6,268 bases of DNA, taken from the NCBI GenBank assembly GCA_023426765.1, contig JAEZBW010000710.1, forward strand, positions 1 through 6,268, read 5' to 3'. The notes beneath the pieces were generated by a model, which saw only the letters and a list, made by a program, of their open reading frames with translations, was not told the origin of the DNA and made no database searches. Positions 5,315-6,268 of this stretch are shown piece by piece; the stretch's first letter is position 1, and each line of letters starts with the position of its first letter. The position numbers and the translations under genes are program-made. This DNA comes from Bacillota bacterium (lineage in GTDB: Bacteria > Bacillota > Clostridia > DSM-8532).

Positions 5315-6268
5315 TCATTCTTTTAAAGATTTTCTTTTAAAATATTCACGGACAAGGAATTTCATCAGATCATCCGGCTGCTCCCTGACAAACTCGGCCT
5401 TATCGCCAAATACCATCCCAAAGGGCGCATCGGCAGTATAGACTTCCCAATGCGGCATTTCATCACCGGTGGAATCCTTTCCGTTGGGATCGCCGCAGCG
5501 GATAAAGTTTGCCCAGTAGTTGCACATCTGCCGCGCCAGATCATAGTGTTTTCCAACAAAGGGTCTCCAGCACTTGGCAAGGGTTTCAAAAAAGAACCAC
5601 AGATCGACCGAATGAAATGTTCCAGGGTTGTCCCAGCCAGGGATTTCCGCATCAAAATTATAGTAATACAGGGGTGCTTTCGCGCCTGTATCGGAATTGG
5701 CCTGGCCAAGAATGCGAATGCCATACTCCAGTCCGCTTACCGATGCTCTTTTTATAACGTCTTCAAGGGTTCCCGACTGAGCCTGGCAAAGCTTAAGAAA
5801 CTCATCTGCATCTTCGCCAAACAGTTCAGCAGCCATGGCCTTGAACTCTTCGGGGGTTTTTACGGTGGGAACACTGAAAAACTCCGTGGAGGTACGGCCT
5901 AAGAGAACCGGAACCATCCATCGTTTGTTTTCCAAAAACAGATCATACGCATTCCCGACACAGAATGCATCATCCACAACCGTCACCCAGAAATGATTGT
6001 ATTCCAGGGTTTTGTTCAGAAGATATTCGGCATCCAGCCGCCGGGCTTCTGCCAGGGAGGATACGCCAAGGTAATCAAAGAACTTTACTCCCTCCTGTTC
6101 GGCTTCCTTCAGGGTAATTTTAACGAAGGGAAAACGGTTTCCGGGATATAACGGTGTGATAATCCCGCTTTCGATGATCGCCCGCTGAAAAAGCCCCTCG
6201 TTCTGAGGAGAAGTAAGCTGGCTTAATACGCTTCCGCCGCCTGCGGACTGCCCGCCAATGGTAATGTT
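5315..6268 (-). CDS. Type B carboxylesterase (C-terminal 317 residues, N-terminus outside the window)
   Basis: The frame is open from the right edge to a TGA at 5315-5317; the start lies outside the window. This is an alpha/beta-hydrolase that cleaves carboxylic esters. Residues are numbered from the window edge. The fragment opens with NITIGGQSAGGGSVLSQL, which contains the nucleophile elbow GQSAGG with catalytic Ser8; GLFQRAIIESG (about 25-35) is the usual next block. LLGRTSTEFF supplies the probable acidic residue Glu129, and GTFHSVDLWFFF supplies the probable catalytic His219, so the triad appears complete. The C-terminal block from CNYWANFIRCGDPNGKDS through PHWEVY is also typical of the family. 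Full-length members have about 500 residues, so 150-200 are missing. The gene converges on lacZ with 143 bases between stops. The substrate cannot be read from sequence; deacetylation or de-feruloylation of plant glycans is plausible from the neighbours. Whether it has a signal peptide is unknown. Confidence 0.94.
   Translation of the reverse strand, partial: NITIGGQSAGGGSVLSQLTSPQNEGLFQRAIIESGIITPLYPGNRFPFVKITLKEAEQEGVKFFDYLGVSSLAEARRLDAEYLLNKTLEYNHFWVTVVDDAFCVGNAYDLFLENKRWMVPVLLGRTSTEFFSVPTVKTPEEFKAMAAELFGEDADEFLKLCQAQSGTLEDVIKRASVSGLEYGIRILGQANSDTGAKAPLYYYNFDAEIPGWDNPGTFHSVDLWFFFETLAKCWRPFVGKHYDLARQMCNYWANFIRCGDPNGKDSTGDEMPHWEVYTADAPFGMVFGDKAEFVREQPDDLMKFLVREYFKRKSLKE

Noticed and set aside
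5984..5986. A GTG that could start a shorter 223-residue esterase.
   Set aside because: The frame continues upstream to the window edge with conserved family sequence, including the GQSAGG nucleophile elbow, so this is an internal valine.
1..6268. CRISPR array, tRNA or rRNA gene, transposase or phage gene.
   Set aside because: I saw no regularly spaced identical repeats, cloverleaf-like sequence, ribosomal RNA motif or transposase signature on either strand.

Overview
The window looks like part of a carbohydrate-utilisation region from a Firmicute, most likely a member of Clostridia. The reasons are the strong AGGAGG-type ribosome binding sites, an N-terminal fragment resembling YesM-type sensor kinases, sigma-A-type promoters, and protein sequences typical of that group. 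The taxonomic call is an inference from sequence style, not from a database match.

Layout from left to right. Positions 1-218 (minus strand) hold the first 72 codons of a membrane sensor protein, probably a two-component histidine kinase, which runs off the left edge. A good promoter for it lies at 254-282. Positions 298-1755 (minus) encode a GH29 alpha-L-fucosidase, with an extended -10 promoter at 1807-1833. A divergent non-coding stretch of 356 bases follows; it contains a MITE-like repeat of 150 bases (1922-2071) with imperfect terminal inverted repeats. Positions 2112-5171 (plus) encode a complete LacZ-type GH2 beta-galactosidase, followed by a stem-loop terminator at 5212-5240. Positions 5315-6268 (minus) encode the last 317 residues of a type B carboxylesterase, convergent with the galactosidase and cut by the right edge just upstream of its catalytic serine.

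Taken together, the fucosidase, beta-galactosidase and esterase could strip a fucosylated and possibly O-acetylated galactoside. Fucogalacto-xyloglucan side chains (Fuc-Gal-Xyl, with acetyl on Gal) are one substrate that would need exactly these three activities; host H-type glycans are an alternative. Neither the fucosidase nor the galactosidase has a signal peptide, so both probably act in the cytoplasm on imported oligosaccharides. The neighbouring sensor may control the locus. I did not find a clearly new biological system. The most unusual non-coding item is the repeat sitting in the divergent regulatory region next to the galactosidase start.
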